A stretch of 64,000 bases of DNA from Novosphingobium silvae (GTDB taxonomy: Bacteria > Pseudomonadota > Alphaproteobacteria > Sphingomonadales > Sphingomonadaceae). Positions 62,941 through 64,000 of this stretch are shown one piece after another. Below the pieces are notes generated by a model. That model did not search any database. It saw only the letters and a program-made list of their open reading frames with translations, and was not told the DNA's origin. The DNA is taken from the NCBI RefSeq assembly GCF_009856825.1, contig NZ_WVTD01000002.1:1-64000 (forward strand). The letters are read 5' to 3'. The stretch's first letter is position 1. Each line of letters begins with the position of its first letter. The position numbers and the translations under genes are program-made.

Positions 62941-64000
62941 GGGGTCATGTCCTTCAAGGCAAGGGGGAGCTGGCCGGTATCTTCCCGGCCACCGGCCAGC
63001 GGATCGGATTGGGGTTCGGGAAGAAGATCGACCGCCCAGGCCAGGCCGCGATGGCGCAGCCATTCGGCGGCGAAGCGCTCGCGGCCATGGGTCTCGACCA
63101 GCTCGGCGATGCGGAGCTGATCGGTCTTGGAAGACGCGGCGGCGAAGGCCAGCGCGACCTCGCCCAGCCCCAACTCGAACAGCCGGTTGCCGCGCCGCGA
63201 TTGGCAGTAGTAGTCACGCTTGGGCGTCGCCCGGCTGAGGATTTCGATCTGGCGGGCGTTGAGGCCGAACCGCTCGTAGATCGCCGCGATCTGCGGCTCG
63301 GCGGCGCGCTCGTTCGGCAGGAAGATGCGCGTCGGGCAGCTTTCGATGATGGCCGGCGCGATGTTCGAGGTTTCGATGTCGGCGAGGCTCTGCGTGGCGA
63401 AGACCACGCTGGCGTTCTTCTTGCGCAGTGTCTTCAGCCACTCGCGGAGTTGTGCGGCGAAGTCCGGGCTGTCGAGAACCAGCCAGCCCTCGTCGATGAT
63501 GATGAGCGTGGGACTGCCGTTGAGCCGTCCCTCGATCCGATGGAACAGGTAGGACAGGACCGCGGCGGCCGAGCCGGCGCCGACCAAGCCCTCAGTCTCG
63601 AACGCTTGGACCGATGCCTCGCCGAGCCGTTCCGCCTCGGCGTCGAGCAACCGGCCCCATGGCCCGCCAAGGCAATAGGGGGCAATCGCCTGCTTGAGCT
63701 GCTGGCTCTGCAGCAGCACGGCCAGGCCGGTCAGCGTGCGTTCCGTGACGGGCGCACTGGCGAGCGAGCCGAGCGCGGACCAGATATGCTCCTTGGCCTG
63801 CGGATCGACCGCGACGCCTTCGGACGCGAGGATCGCCGCCAGCCATTCGGCCGCCCAGGCGCGCTCTGCGGACTCGTCGATGCGGGCGAGCGGCTGGAGC
63901 TGGACACCGTCACCGGCCTCGTCGGCAAGCATCCCGCCCAAGTCCTGCCAATCGCCGCCCATGCCGATCGCGGCGGCGCGGATGCTGCCGCCGAAGTCGA
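62937..64000 (-). CDS. trbE: Conjugal transfer ATPase TrbE (VirB4-like), C-terminal part
   Basis: The coding strand enters from the right edge, so the N-terminus and Walker A lie outside. The visible part begins FGGSIRAAAIGMGGDWQDLG. Walker B is SPTLIIIDEGWLVLD and motif III is ASVVFATQSLADIET. The C-terminal RIFLPNERAAEP and RDYYCQSRRGNRLFELGLGE are typical. TrbE energises pilus assembly and transfer. Partial at the window edge; the visible portion shows no break. Confidence 0.93.
   Translation of the reverse strand, partial: DFGGSIRAAAIGMGGDWQDLGGMLADEAGDGVQLQPLARIDESAERAWAAEWLAAILASEGVAVDPQAKEHIWSALGSLASAPVTERTLTGLAVLLQSQQLKQAIAPYCLGGPWGRLLDAEAERLGEASVQAFETEGLVGAGSAAAVLSYLFHRIEGRLNGSPTLIIIDEGWLVLDSPDFAAQLREWLKTLRKKNASVVFATQSLADIETSNIAPAIIESCPTRIFLPNERAAEPQIAAIYERFGLNARQIEILSRATPKRDYYCQSRRGNRLFELGLGEVALAFAAASSKTDQLRIAELVETHGRERFAAEWLRHRGLAWAVDLLPEPQSDPLAGGREDTGQLPLALKDMTP

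Overview
The window comes from a GC-rich alphaproteobacterium of the sphingomonad group (Novosphingobium/Sphingobium/Sphingomonas-like). The reasons are the small DUF families beside the mobilisation genes, the HTH-RibB protein with a cysteine-free second domain, the YqeY-dnaG-rpoD block beside carA, a GGAAC-N16-CGTT promoter of the alphaproteobacterial general stress response type, and the trbE-J-K-L-F-G-I plus DUF2274 conjugation cluster. It is core chromosome (about 9.3-37.3 kb) between two accessory regions.

1-9.3 kb: remnant of an integrated mobile element. A thermonuclease-like protein and two small DUF proteins are followed on the minus strand by a 1055-residue protein that joins an ssDNA-binding OB domain to a MobF/TrwC-type relaxase-helicase. 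Then come a DUF6915 gene, a 5'-truncated DUF6878 gene and a tyrosine integrase cut off inside its catalytic domain. A 48-bp copy of the 3' end of tRNA-Lys lies at 6370-6417 and the intact tRNA-Lys at 9341-9416. The two copies flank a GMC oxidoreductase and an aldo/keto reductase.

9.3-37.3 kb: core genome. It holds a PilZ protein, TamB/TamA and a small lipoprotein, a YihY protein, an SDR and a crotonase, RibB and RibH, a MarR regulator, and enolase. A stress-type promoter precedes a four-gene operon resembling yqjD-yqjE of enterobacteria. DUF4170, GreA, CarB/CarA with a small gene between them, YqeY, DnaG and RpoD follow.

37.3-57 kb: accessory cargo. The first unit is an eight-gene minus-strand operon: a secreted protein, a repeat protein with a frameshift, an EF-hand protein, an ECF sigma factor, its putative membrane anti-sigma factor, a CpxP/ZraP-like periplasmic protein, DUF1800 and DUF1501. 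Next are a second EF-hand gene, an intact IS5-family IS427-group element, several secreted proteins, an OmpR-type regulator and histidine kinase, a divergent membrane-fusion-protein/FtsX permease/ATPase exporter, a third EF-hand gene and a fatty-acid-hydroxylase-type membrane enzyme. Five intergenic sites carry a tandem GTTAC box with a 10-bp period. One is in the regulator/exporter divergent promoter and the others lie 60-90 bp upstream of the secreted and EF-hand genes. I read this as an undescribed two-component regulon for envelope or divalent-cation homeostasis.

57-64 kb: a conjugative type IV secretion cluster on the minus strand (DUF2274, trbI, trbG, trbF, trbL, trbK-like, trbJ, trbE running off the window), with a LysR regulator and a small EexN-like gene beside it. 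The 37.7-64 kb region is therefore probably the cargo and transfer end of an integrative conjugative element or plasmid.
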